DNA of 27,140 nt from assembly GCA_043775075.1 (NCBI GenBank), contig JAYVSS010000379.1, forward strand, positions 1 to 27,140, given 5' to 3'. The notes under the pieces were generated by a model that was given only the letters and a program-made list of their open reading frames with translations, was not told the origin of the DNA and searched no databases. The translations under genes and the position numbers were made by a program. Position 1 is the stretch's first letter. Every line of letters starts with the position of its first letter. The stretch is from JANLQX01 sp043775075 (lineage in GTDB: Bacteria > Actinomycetota > Acidimicrobiia > Acidimicrobiales > JANYDT01). Of this stretch, positions 7,573 to 14,188 are shown in pieces.

Positions 7573-7658
7573 CCCGCCACAAGAAAATTGGCGCCAAAGT
7601 TGCGTCAGCGGTCCTGCGAGCGTGCCCTTGCGCCCCGCCACCAATCTCCTGGCGGGCC
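7573..7658 (-). repeat. Double-hairpin dispersed repeat, copy A
   Basis: On the minus strand this 86-bp element reads: hairpin 1 (CCCGCCA, 9-nt loop, TGGCGGG; 7656-7634), a core starting CGCAAGGGC and ending GACGCAA, then hairpin 2 (CGCCA, 9-nt loop, TGGCG; 7593-7575). A closely similar copy lies at 26337-26428 on the plus strand; about 66 bp align with roughly 80% identity by eye and hairpin 1 arms are identical. Here it fills the gap between two convergent genes, ending a few bases before the minus-strand stop at 7678, so it might also act as a transcription terminator. It resembles REP/BIME-type elements but I do not recognise the family. Confidence 0.75.
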
Positions 7659-7677
7659 CTAACGCCGCAACAAGCGC

Positions 7678-8715
7678 TCAGGGGGCGTCGATCGCCGCGA
7701 TGGCCCACGCCACGCCATCGATCGGATCTTCGATAGCGAGCCGCAAGGACCAGCCAGAGTCTGGCGATCCATCGTTCCACCGGTACCACCGGAGTTCGCC
7801 TACGGCCTCACCGAGTTCGTCAGCGTCCACCGATTCGTCGTCGTCCAAACCGGTAAGCGCGCGTAGGGCCCACCACGTGACCTGACGCCCGGCGGAGGCA
7901 CCGCGCCGCCGTCCAACGGCTCCCCCACTGGCGCCGGCCCAGGCCATCTGGGCGAGGGCATCCTGGGCAGAGATCTCGACGATGGCCGCCCGCCCGAGCC
8001 CGAGTGAGGCAATGGCCATGTCCGCAGAACCCTCCACCGAGGCCACGTCCACCCGGCCGTTTGACTTCGCCACCCACGGACTTACGAGGTCAGCCAGCGC
8101 CCCAGAGACCACGGGATCACTGTTCCGCGTGCCGTGTCGAAGGGCGTCAACGGCGGTCGGCTCCACACCACTCGGAGCGTCGAATCGGGCGCGATCAGGC
8201 GCATAGTGCGCGGTGGCATACGTCGGCTCCCACGGGCAAAGCGAGAGCGGAAGCCCAAACACGTCCGGGAACGACTTCGCCACTTTGTCTGCGCGCAGAT
8301 CTTCACCGCGGACCACGCGTTCATGGGCGACGGCCGCGGCATCGGGACTTCGCGGGAGCCACTCGCTCAGCTCAGCAAAGGTATGTGTACTTGCAAGTAC
8401 CTCAGCGAAAGGGCCGAGCATGAATCGTTCGCTCGTCTCGCCGAGCCCGGTGAGCGCCAGCGGCGCGGGCGCTTCGAGAGCCAGCCGGTAATCGCAATAG
8501 GCCGCCACGGGCCAGAGCTGCAGGCCGCGCTTCACCGCGGCCCGGCAGCGGTGGCGGAGCACCACGAGATCAGCGAAGCGTTGGTCGAGACAGAGCGAAT
8601 CAACCGCCGCAGTAAGGGAATCAAGATCGGCGTGGTCGATGGCCCACCGAAGGCTGTCCTCCGTGTTTCGATCTGCGTCATCTTCCGCCCCATTCCAACC
8701 ATCGCCCGAACCCAT
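7678..8715 (-). CDS. Hypothetical protein, 345 residues
   Basis: I do not recognise the family. The N-terminal about 100 residues are Ala/Leu-rich and helical (SLRWAIDHADLDSLTAAVDS, then RFADLVVLRHRCRAAVKRGL), which may form a repeat-type helical scaffold. The middle contains a run of conserved-looking aromatic and Pro residues (LCPWEPTYATAHYAPDRARF). The C-terminus has WWALRALTGLDDDE and ends in a Trp-rich stretch (LRWYRWNDGSPDSGWSLRL, then GVAWAIAAIDAP). There is no signal peptide or membrane segment. Codon use and GC content match the neighbours, so it is very likely a real gene. It faces the HAD gene convergently and stands opposite the D-threonine-aldolase remnant. Confidence 0.7.
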   Translation of the reverse strand: MGSGDGWNGAEDDADRNTEDSLRWAIDHADLDSLTAAVDSLCLDQRFADLVVLRHRCRAAVKRGLQLWPVAAYCDYRLALEAPAPLALTGLGETSERFMLGPFAEVLASTHTFAELSEWLPRSPDAAAVAHERVVRGEDLRADKVAKSFPDVFGLPLSLCPWEPTYATAHYAPDRARFDAPSGVEPTAVDALRHGTRNSDPVVSGALADLVSPWVAKSNGRVDVASVEGSADMAIASLGLGRAAIVEISAQDALAQMAWAGASGGAVGRRRGASAGRQVTWWALRALTGLDDDESVDADELGEAVGELRWYRWNDGSPDSGWSLRLAIEDPIDGVAWAIAAIDAP

Positions 8716-8750
8716 GCCCGCCAGACTACGGTCGCACCGGGCAAACGACG

Positions 8751-9126
8751 GACCTCACCACCCCGGCCCTAATCATCAATGTTTCGGTGATGCATCACAA
8801 CCTTGCAGTGATGGCGGAGCGCTTTCCCGGCCCGCTCCTGCGTCCTCAAGTGAAGGCCCACAAGTCGAGGTGATCATCGACGTGAATGTGGGACTCCCGC
8901 GGTGTGGGTGTTCGGTCGATGAATCCGGTCACCTGGCCGATTTAGCAAGGTCACTCGGACTGGGCGTGCGGGGCGTTATGGGATACGAAGGGCACCTGAT
9001 GATGGCCCCTCCCGATGACCAGCGGGCCAAGGTCGAGCAGGCCATGGGCGTGCTCCTGGCGGCACACGAGCGAGTGGGCGGTGACCTGATTTCGGCCGGC
9101 GGGACGGGGACGCACCGAGTCAACAC
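8751..9126 (+). pseudogene. D-threonine aldolase / D-serine deaminase-type PLP enzyme, internally deleted and truncated
   Basis: In one frame 8751-8870 reads DLTTPALIINVSVMHHNLAV, then MAERFPGPLLRPQVKAHKS, which is the N-terminus of the alanine-racemase-N-type family, with the PLP-lysine region (family consensus RPHVKxHK). That frame stops at TGA 8871. From 8861 the next frame reads VEVIIDVNVGLPRCG, GVMGYEGH and ISAGGTGTHRVN, which is the later part of the same domain (GMGRCG, GLMGYEGH, GGGTGT). About 90-100 codons that should lie between are missing and the junction is out of frame. No start codon is in frame upstream, and the C-terminal half is absent because rdgB ends at 9140 on the other strand. 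This explains the 424-bp gap between the neighbouring genes. Confidence 0.8.
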
Positions 9127-9139
9127 GTGGGCTTTGCGT

Positions 9140-9808
9140 TCAAGCGGTCTGGCGGCGCAAGAACTCGGCCACCAGCGCCGGGGCCAACGCTGTGAACGCC
9201 AGGGCTCGATGGGAAATACGATTCTTCACCGAGAGCCCGAGCTGGGCGAACGTCAGGTCATTGGACCCAATCTCGCCCGGCGCACCCGGTGCCCCCAACG
9301 AGTCCGGGACGAAGAGCGGGTCATATCCGAACCCGGCATCGCCATGCGGTTCAGACGAAATCGAACCGCTGAGTTTGCCTTCGGCCCAACGTTCGGTTCC
9401 ATCGGGCCAGACGGTGATCGCGATGGTGCGAAAAACAGCTGAGCGCGCCGGCCTCGTATGCGCACCTACCACCTTGAGTTGGCGCAGAAGCTTGGCGCAA
9501 TTATCTGCGTACGTAGCATCATCGCCGGCATAACGGGCTGAGTACACGCCCGGTTCACCCCCGAGGGCGTGGACGAATAGCCCGGTGTCATCGGCCACCG
9601 ACGCCATGCCGGTCGCCGCACAAAGCGCTTGGGCCTTCAAGCGAGCGTTGCCGAGCAACGTGTCCGCGTCCTCCACCACATCAGGAACGGTGACCGGACG
9701 CGGGACCAACACAAGGTCGGGCACCAGCACCGACAGCACCCGGGTAATCTCGGCCACCTTGTCTGGGTTGGCCGACGCCACTACCAATCGCCGGTCGTTC
9801 ATCAACAT
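9140..9808 (-). CDS. rdgB: XTP/dITP diphosphatase (RdgB/HAM1 family)
   Basis: A 222-residue protein with all family landmarks: the N-terminal SANPDKVAEI (usually (S/T)xNxxKxxE), VADDTGLFVHALGGEPGVYSARYAG (split over about residues 70-95), GFGYDPLF, and the C-terminal SHRALAF. The enzyme hydrolyses non-canonical purine triphosphates (XTP, dITP, ITP) to monophosphates and keeps them out of DNA and RNA. The start is ATG 9808 or ATG 9802. It lies 16 bp after the lipoprotein gene, which in turn follows rph; rph-rdgB is a conserved actinobacterial pair, here separated by the lipoprotein gene. Length is close to the usual 200 residues. Confidence 0.95.
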   Translation of the reverse strand: MLMNDRRLVVASANPDKVAEITRVLSVLVPDLVLVPRPVTVPDVVEDADTLLGNARLKAQALCAATGMASVADDTGLFVHALGGEPGVYSARYAGDDATYADNCAKLLRQLKVVGAHTRPARSAVFRTIAITVWPDGTERWAEGKLSGSISSEPHGDAGFGYDPLFVPDSLGAPGAPGEIGSNDLTFAQLGLSVKNRISHRALAFTALAPALVAEFLRRQTA

Positions 9809-9824
9809 CAGCGAGCAGATCGCA

Positions 9825-10553
9825 TCAGTAGCCGACGCCGAACGCCGTCCAAATTCCGTCGGGGCCGATGATCAGGCGAAAGTCCTTGTAGATCCCCTTG
9901 ATCTTCGTGGCGGCAACATCCTCAGGCCGAAAGCCAAGCGACGCGAGGGCGGTGAGGTCCTGGTCGTTCCACTCGGCCGGGTCCTTCGTCGCGAGGTACG
10001 GCCACACCGTATTTCCGCGTCGGTCAATCGTTGGCGGCAGTTCTAGCAGCGCGACCATCCGCGCGAGCGCGTCGGGGCCACCCTCGTCGAACTCCTTCTG
10101 CCACTCCTCGGCCGGACGCCGTTGACCGACGAAACCCCAACGGAAACGGCGATCGCCGATGATCGCCTTGATGCCGGCGTAGTCCCGCACTACCGCGGCG
10201 TCGTAGATCTGTTGGGCGGTCGCACTGACTTCACTCTCAAGCGGCATGCCTTCCGCCGTCGTCAATATCGGGCCATTGCCGTGGGGAATCGTGTTGGCCG
10301 GAGCGATCGTCGTTGTTGTCGTGGTGGTCGTTGTTGTCGTGGTGGTCGTTGTTGTCGTGGGGGTCGTCGACGTGGTCGGCGGCGGCACCGTGGTCGCCAC
10401 TGCCACCGGGAGAACCGTCGCCCCCACCTGGGTCGTAGCTACTCCTGGACCGTCCGTCGATTTCGATGATCCCGTGCACGCCGAGACCATAAGTGCACTT
10501 ATAAAGAGACCAAGCGCCGATCGCCTGAGCAATCGTGAACTCCGGGCCGTCAC
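9825..10553 (-). CDS. Lipoprotein with Thr-rich linker
   Basis: A 242-residue protein from a GTG start. It has a lipoprotein signal peptide: twin Arg near the start (RLLRRSALGLFISALM), a hydrophobic core and the lipobox VSAC (cysteine about residue 26). A linker of about 40 residues of Thr, Pro and Val follows, including a run of some 18 Thr encoded partly by 18-bp tandem repeats. The C-terminal about 145 residues form a globular domain (SATAQQIYDAAVVRDYAG, then RFRWGFVGQRRPAEEW and a terminal GPDGIWTAFGVGY) that I cannot assign. It should sit outside the membrane on a flexible tether. It begins 2 nt after the rph stop and ends 16 bp before rdgB, so it belongs to that transcript. Function unknown. 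Confidence 0.85.
   Translation of the reverse strand: MTARSSRLLRRSALGLFISALMVSACTGSSKSTDGPGVATTQVGATVLPVAVATTVPPPTTSTTPTTTTTTTTTTTTTTTTTIAPANTIPHGNGPILTTAEGMPLESEVSATAQQIYDAAVVRDYAGIKAIIGDRRFRWGFVGQRRPAEEWQKEFDEGGPDALARMVALLELPPTIDRRGNTVWPYLATKDPAEWNDQDLTALASLGFRPEDVAATKIKGIYKDFRLIIGPDGIWTAFGVGY
10309..10362 (+). repeat. 18-bp tandem repeat encoding poly-Thr
   Basis: Three consecutive 18-bp units starting GTCGTTGTTGTCGTGG (10309-10326, 10327-10344, 10345-10362); the third differs by one base. They encode part of the lipoprotein Thr linker on the minus strand. Such in-frame units can change copy number by slippage. Confidence 0.9.
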
Positions 10554-10555
10554 CG

Positions 10556-11296
10556 CTATCTCGCCGCGGGAGCCGTGGCCAGAATCTCGGTCTGCAGCGC
10601 AACGATTCGGGCAATGCCACCTTCGGCCAGACCAAGCAGAGCGTCGAGTTCACTTCGCGTGAAGGTCTTGCCCTCGGCCGTGCCCTGGACCTCGGCGAAT
10701 CTGCCGTCACCAGTCATGACTACGTTCATATCCACTTCAGCGGTGGAGTCTTCCGAATAGTCGAGGTCACACATTGGCGTCCCGTGGACCATGCCCACAC
10801 TGATCGCCGCACACGACGTGAGCAACGGATGGGTCTTGATCAACCCTCCGAGCATGAGCCGCGAGCACGCGTCGTGCAGCGCCACGTAGGCACCGCAGAT
10901 GCTCGCCGTGCGGGTTCCACCGTCGGCTTGCAGAACGTCGCAGTCCAACACGATCTGGCGCTCGCCCAGTGCTTTCATATCGGTCACGCCCCGCAAGGCC
11001 CGACCGATGAGACGTTGGATCTCCTGGGTCCGCCCGGACTGCTTCCCCTTCGCCGCCTCCCGGTTATTTCGTTCAGGGGTGGCCCCGGGGAGCATCGAGT
11101 ATTCGGCCGTCACCCATCCCTTGCCGCTGTTCTTCATCCACCGGGGAACGTCCTCGTCGATCGAGGCGGTACACAGCACGCGGGTGCGTCCGAAGGTCAC
11201 GAGCACCGACCCAGCAGCAAATTCGGTGTAGTCCCGCACGAAGCTGATCGGCCGTGGGTCAGCGGGGGAACGGTCATAGCTACGCACAGAAGACAT
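10556..11296 (-). CDS. rph: Ribonuclease PH
   Basis: From ATG 11296 the product is 246 residues, the usual RNase PH length. Landmarks are GSVLVTFGRTRVLCTASI, the GWVTAEYSMLPGAT segment, RTQEIQRLIGRALRGV, and the phosphate-binding/active-site region LDCDVLQADGGTRTASI, followed by DLDYSEDSTAEVDMNVV. The enzyme trims tRNA 3' ends phosphorolytically. The ORF is open further upstream to 11374 but the extra 26 residues are Pro-rich and non-homologous. GGGAGG sits only 2 nt before the ATG at 11296, so the GTG at 11287 (three codons in) is a possible alternative start. The stop TAG lies 2 nt before the lipoprotein GTG. Confidence 0.95.
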   Translation of the reverse strand: MSSVRSYDRSPADPRPISFVRDYTEFAAGSVLVTFGRTRVLCTASIDEDVPRWMKNSGKGWVTAEYSMLPGATPERNNREAAKGKQSGRTQEIQRLIGRALRGVTDMKALGERQIVLDCDVLQADGGTRTASICGAYVALHDACSRLMLGGLIKTHPLLTSCAAISVGMVHGTPMCDLDYSEDSTAEVDMNVVMTGDGRFAEVQGTAEGKTFTRSELDALLGLAEGGIARIVALQTEILATAPAAR

Positions 11297-11372
11297 ATCC
11301 TCCCAGGCTAGGCCCGGACGGTCTTCGATCGGTGGCGGAACTTCAGAGGGCGAGCCGACCGGTAGACACGGC

Positions 11373-11398
11373 AAAACGAATCGGCCAGCTTGCTGGCC
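11373..11398 (-). terminator. Possible terminator between cysM and rph
   Basis: A perfect 7-bp stem GGCCAGC/GCTGGCC with a 2-nt loop (11383-11398), followed on the minus strand by GATTCG and then TTTT (11376-11373). The U-run is short and displaced, so termination may be weak or the hairpin may serve another purpose. Confidence 0.35.
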
Positions 11399-11444
11399 GC
11401 GAAGATGATGGACGCAAGAAACGACGACCTCTAGGCGCCTGCTC

Positions 11445-12395
11445 TCAGAAGTAGATGACCTTCTTCGCTCGTTCGGTCACTTCGTCGAGGTCGTCGGCGT
11501 AGGCCCCGGTGGAGAGGTACTTCCAGCCGCCGTCGCAGACGATCGTGACGATCACCCCTTCGTCGATCTCGGCGGCACATTTCAGCGCCGCCGCCATGAT
11601 TGCGCCGGACGAAATCCCGGCGAACACGCCGCACTCCCGGACGAGCCGACGGGTGACTTCGATGGACTCGCGTGGCCCGACAACCTTCTTACGATCAAGC
11701 AACTCGAAGCCATCGTTGTCGGTGAAGATCGGTGGGATGTAGCCGTCGTCAAGGTTGCGTAAGCCATCCACCATCTCGCCGCTCGGAGGCTCCACCGCCC
11801 AGATCTGCACGCCAGGCTTCATCTTTTTGAGAAAACTGCCGACACCGATCAGCGTGCCGGACGTGCCAAGCCCGGCGATGAAGTGGGTAATTTCAGGGAC
11901 GTCGGCGAGGATTTCGGGGCCGGTGGACTCGAAGTGAGCCTTCGGATTGGCAGGATTGGCGTATTGGTAGAGAAACACCCATTCCGGATGTTCGGCGGCG
12001 AGTGCCTGGGCCAGTTTGACCGCCCCGTTCGACCCTTGCGAACCGGGCGAATCGATGATCTCGGCGCCGAACGCTTCGAGCATTTGCCGGCGCTCGGGCG
12101 TGACGTTTTCCGGCAGCACTATTTTGAGGTGGTATCCCCGCTGCCCGCACACCATGGCCAGACCAATGCCGGTGTTCCCCGATGACGGCTCGATGAGGGT
12201 GGCGCCGGCAGTGAGCCGACCGTCCTTTTCCGCCTCGTCGATCATCGAGATAGCGATCCGGTCCTTGACCGAGCCGCCGGGATTCTGCCCTTCGAGCTTG
12301 GCGAAAATCCGCACCCGAGGATTGGGACTGAGCTGCGAGACGTCGATCATCGGCGTGTTGCCGATCATGTCCAGCACGTTGTTGTACACAGTCAT
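11445..12395 (-). CDS. cysM: Cysteine synthase, CysM type (CysO-dependent)
   Basis: A 316-residue fold-type II PLP enzyme. The PLP lysine is K44 in NPGGSVKDR; the phosphate-binding and substrate loop is EPSSGNTGIGLA (about 69-80); a second Gly-rich loop is GLGTSGTLIGVG. Downstream of cysO and mec on the same strand this matches M. tuberculosis CysM, which uses O-phosphoserine and the CysO thiocarboxylate rather than free sulfide. In the sequence alone CysK and CysM are hard to separate, so the assignment rests on the neighbours. The gene starts 47 bp after the cysO stop and ends about 150 bp before rph. Confidence 0.88.
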   Translation of the reverse strand: MTVYNNVLDMIGNTPMIDVSQLSPNPRVRIFAKLEGQNPGGSVKDRIAISMIDEAEKDGRLTAGATLIEPSSGNTGIGLAMVCGQRGYHLKIVLPENVTPERRQMLEAFGAEIIDSPGSQGSNGAVKLAQALAAEHPEWVFLYQYANPANPKAHFESTGPEILADVPEITHFIAGLGTSGTLIGVGSFLKKMKPGVQIWAVEPPSGEMVDGLRNLDDGYIPPIFTDNDGFELLDRKKVVGPRESIEVTRRLVRECGVFAGISSGAIMAAALKCAAEIDEGVIVTIVCDGGWKYLSTGAYADDLDEVTERAKKVIYF

Positions 12396-12442
12396 GGAAC
12401 GCCTCAGTCGATCTTGCCGGAGCTTTGTGCGTCTGCCCGGAC

Positions 12443-12760
12443 CTACGCCGCGCCGCCGGCAACGGCGGGGAGAATGGTTACTTCGTCGCCCGCTTTGATC
12501 GGGGCTTCGAGCTTGCCGAGATAGCGGACGTCGTCGTCGTTCACGTAGACGTTGACGAACTTGTGGAGTTGCCCGTCGTCGGTCACGATCTGGCCGCTGA
12601 TGCCGGGGAAACGACCGGCGAGGTCGGTCAGAAGCGCGCCGAGGGTGCTGCCGGTGGCCGTGACCTGCTTCGCTCCGCCCACATGAGGACGCAGAATCAT
12701 CGGAATGCGTATCTCGACGGACGGGAGCAGGACTGGAGTGGCGGCAGCGGTTTCAGACAT
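12443..12760 (-). CDS. cysO: CysO, ubiquitin-like sulfur carrier (MoaD/ThiS family), with GGAA C-terminus
   Basis: From ATG 12760, with GAGGT 5 nt upstream, the protein is 105 residues. It matches M. tuberculosis CysO closely: IRIPMILRPHVGGAKQVTA, then LHKFVNVYVNDDDVRYL and VTILPAVAGG. In this family the C-terminal Gly-Gly is adenylated and converted to a thiocarboxylate that gives sulfur to CysM. Here the sequence continues with two Ala after GG before the TAG stop, so the di-glycine is not terminal as encoded. The neighbouring JAMM protease Mec could remove the extra residues as well as release cysteine. A longer ORF start at 12811 is not supported. Confidence 0.9.
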   Translation of the reverse strand: MSETAAATPVLLPSVEIRIPMILRPHVGGAKQVTATGSTLGALLTDLAGRFPGISGQIVTDDGQLHKFVNVYVNDDDVRYLGKLEAPIKAGDEVTILPAVAGGAA

Positions 12761-12906
12761 GGTGACCTCGGTACGGAAATGGACACACCCGAACAACGTG
12801 TGCTCGCTCACTCTAATTCCCGACTGAACAGGTAGGTAATCGCTTCGCCTGCGATAGCGGGATGCATGGCCCCGCTGAGCAGGGAGTTTAGGAATTCCGA
12901 AATTCG

Positions 12907-13368
12907 CTAGTGGTCTCGCGCCTCGACCTGTACGGGTTCCTCAGTGACGATCCCCGCAGCGATCCGGTAGCTCCGTAGGGCGGGCGCCGGATCACGCAGG
13001 CTCACGATGACGTAGTGCCACGATGGATCAGGCGCCTGGCGCACATCGGTGGGCGACGGGAATGGGTCTGTATGGGTGTGGCTGTGCATCACGCCGAGCA
13101 CCGCCAGACCGTCGCCGTCGGCATCTCGATCGGCCCGCAGGTGGACCCTCGGATCGATGGTGTACACCATGGCCGATGCCGCCACGTTGGGCGACGGAGC
13201 AAACCGAACGACGCGCACACCGCCGGCCCCGCCGTCGCCGTCGTCCCTCTCGTCGCCAACCGTCGCGATGGGTTCGCCGACGAGGAGTCCACACGCTTCG
13301 AGCGGATACCCGTCGAGGGCATGGACGAGGATCTGTTCGTACACCGCTGCGGTCAACACCAACGTCAC
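12907..13368 (-). CDS. mec: Mec-type JAMM metalloprotease (CysO-cysteine peptidase)
   Basis: From GTG 13368 the product is 153 residues. It holds the complete JAMM zinc site: E24 in PLEACGLLVG, then H95-S-H97, seven residues, S105, two residues and D108 (MHSHTHTDPFPSPTD). In M. tuberculosis Mec cleaves cysteine from the CysO-cysteine adduct made by CysM. The order mec-cysO-cysM is the same here. A longer ORF to 13947 is antisense to smpB and is not real upstream of about 13370; a GTG at 13359 is an alternative start. A 146-bp gap with nothing recognisable separates it from cysO. The loop at residues 36-50 is a Gly/Asp-rich insertion. Confidence 0.88.
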   Translation of the reverse strand: MTLVLTAAVYEQILVHALDGYPLEACGLLVGEPIATVGDERDDGDGGAGGVRVVRFAPSPNVAASAMVYTIDPRVHLRADRDADGDGLAVLGVMHSHTHTDPFPSPTDVRQAPDPSWHYVIVSLRDPAPALRSYRIAAGIVTEEPVQVEARDH

Positions 13369-13428
13369 GCCTGCCACGGTAGACGCCGCAACACTGCGCC
13401 ACCGCGGGTTCCAGACGAGCGATGATGG

Positions 13429-13950
13429 ATGGCTATGGCTGGTAAGGGAAAACCAAAAGGGCCGGAGGCGGGAACGTCGGGCGGGCCGAAGAAAGTGGTG
13501 GCGTCGAATCGCAAAGCCCGCCACGACTTCGAAATCGTCGACACCTTTGAATGTGGCATCGTGCTGTACGGCAGCGAGGTGAAATCGTTGCGTGACGCCA
13601 AGGTGCAAATGACCGACGCCTTCGCTCGCGTCGATCGAGGCCAGGTGTTCCTCCACGGCATTCAAATTTCGCCGTACGCCTACGCCGTGGGCTTCGGGGC
13701 ACATGAGCCGTCGCGCAGCCGCAAGCTGTTGCTCAACAAGCGGGAGATCCACGAACTGGCCCAGGCCACGGACAAAGACGGCCTGTCGCTCATTCCACTC
13801 AGCATCTATTTCACCAACGGAAAAGCCAAGGTCGAGTTGGCCGTGGCCCGCGGCCTGAAGCGCCACGACAAGCGCCAGGCTATGGCCGAGCGCGACTCGA
13901 AGCTGGAGATGAGCCGGGCCCTCGCCGCCGCCAACCGCGGCACACACTAA
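13429..13950 (+). CDS. smpB: SsrA-binding protein SmpB
   Basis: A 173-residue protein with the complete SmpB signature: KVVASNRKARHDFEIVDTFE, CGIVLYGSEVKSLRDAKVQM, SRSRKLLLNKREI, LIPLSIYFTNGKAKVELAVA and RGLKRHDKRQAMAERDSK. SmpB binds tmRNA and delivers it to stalled ribosomes. The N-terminal basic extension (MAMAGKGKPKGPEAG) makes it slightly longer than the usual 155-160 residues; the start is ATG 13429 or 13435. It is divergent from mec with 60 bp between starts and convergent with the cobA remnant. No tmRNA gene follows it in the window. Confidence 0.96.
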   Translation: MAMAGKGKPKGPEAGTSGGPKKVVASNRKARHDFEIVDTFECGIVLYGSEVKSLRDAKVQMTDAFARVDRGQVFLHGIQISPYAYAVGFGAHEPSRSRKLLLNKREIHELAQATDKDGLSLIPLSIYFTNGKAKVELAVARGLKRHDKRQAMAERDSKLEMSRALAAANRGTH

Positions 13951-13972
13951 GTGCTAATACCGAGCGCACTTA
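13948..13972. terminator. Hairpin between smpB and the cobA remnant
   Basis: A perfect 7-bp stem TAAGTGC/GCACTTA with an 11-nt loop begins in the smpB stop codon and ends one base before the convergent ORF stop at 13973. There is no T-run, so a terminator role is only suggested by position. The arm sequence recurs elsewhere in the window (10489, 15696, 17756). Confidence 0.3.
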
Positions 13973-14188
13973 CTAAGCGCAGTGTGAAGGTTTCGCATCT
14001 TGGGCAACGGACTGCCCCGGCCGCTTCCCCACGTCGATACGCCGCACGCCGAATGGAATCAACTCAAGGACGGCCTCGTCCACGAGCGCGTCGTGCACTA
14101 CAACGTCGGCCTGCCCAAGCAACCGGGCGGCGCGAACGGTGAGTAGATCAGGGTCGCCCGGCCCCGCACCAACGAGATGCACCGTCAC
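13973..14188 (-). pseudogene. cobA: Truncated uroporphyrinogen-III C-methyltransferase (CobA/SUMT)
   Basis: From GTG 14188 the ORF encodes only 71 residues: VTVHLVGAGPGDPDLLTVRA, ARLLGQADVVVHDALVD, and RIDVGKRPG before unrelated residues (QDAKPSHCA) and a stop. This is the N-terminal end of SUMT, with the VGAGPGDPDLLT SAM-binding loop intact, but a complete enzyme is about 240-260 residues. Only 22 bp remain before the end of the smpB gene, so the rest has been deleted rather than frame-shifted. The GTG overlaps the hemD TGA (GTGA), showing it was the last gene of the nitrate operon. SUMT makes precorrin-2 for siroheme, the cofactor of NirB, so another copy should exist elsewhere if NirB works. 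Confidence 0.85.

Noticed and set aside
10309..10362. CRISPR-like short tandem repeats
   Set aside because: Repeats are contiguous, without spacers, and code for Thr in frame.
10246..10662. Plus-strand frame with a poly-Val run
   Set aside because: Antisense of the Thr-rich lipoprotein linker; no ribosome site and no family.
13369..13947. N-terminal extension of the Mec ORF
   Set aside because: This part is antisense to smpB; the JAMM domain begins near residue 1 from GTG 13368.
13951..14010. tmRNA (ssrA) gene next to smpB
   Set aside because: The sequence downstream of smpB has no tRNA-Ala-like ends or tag reading frame; it is the cobA remnant.
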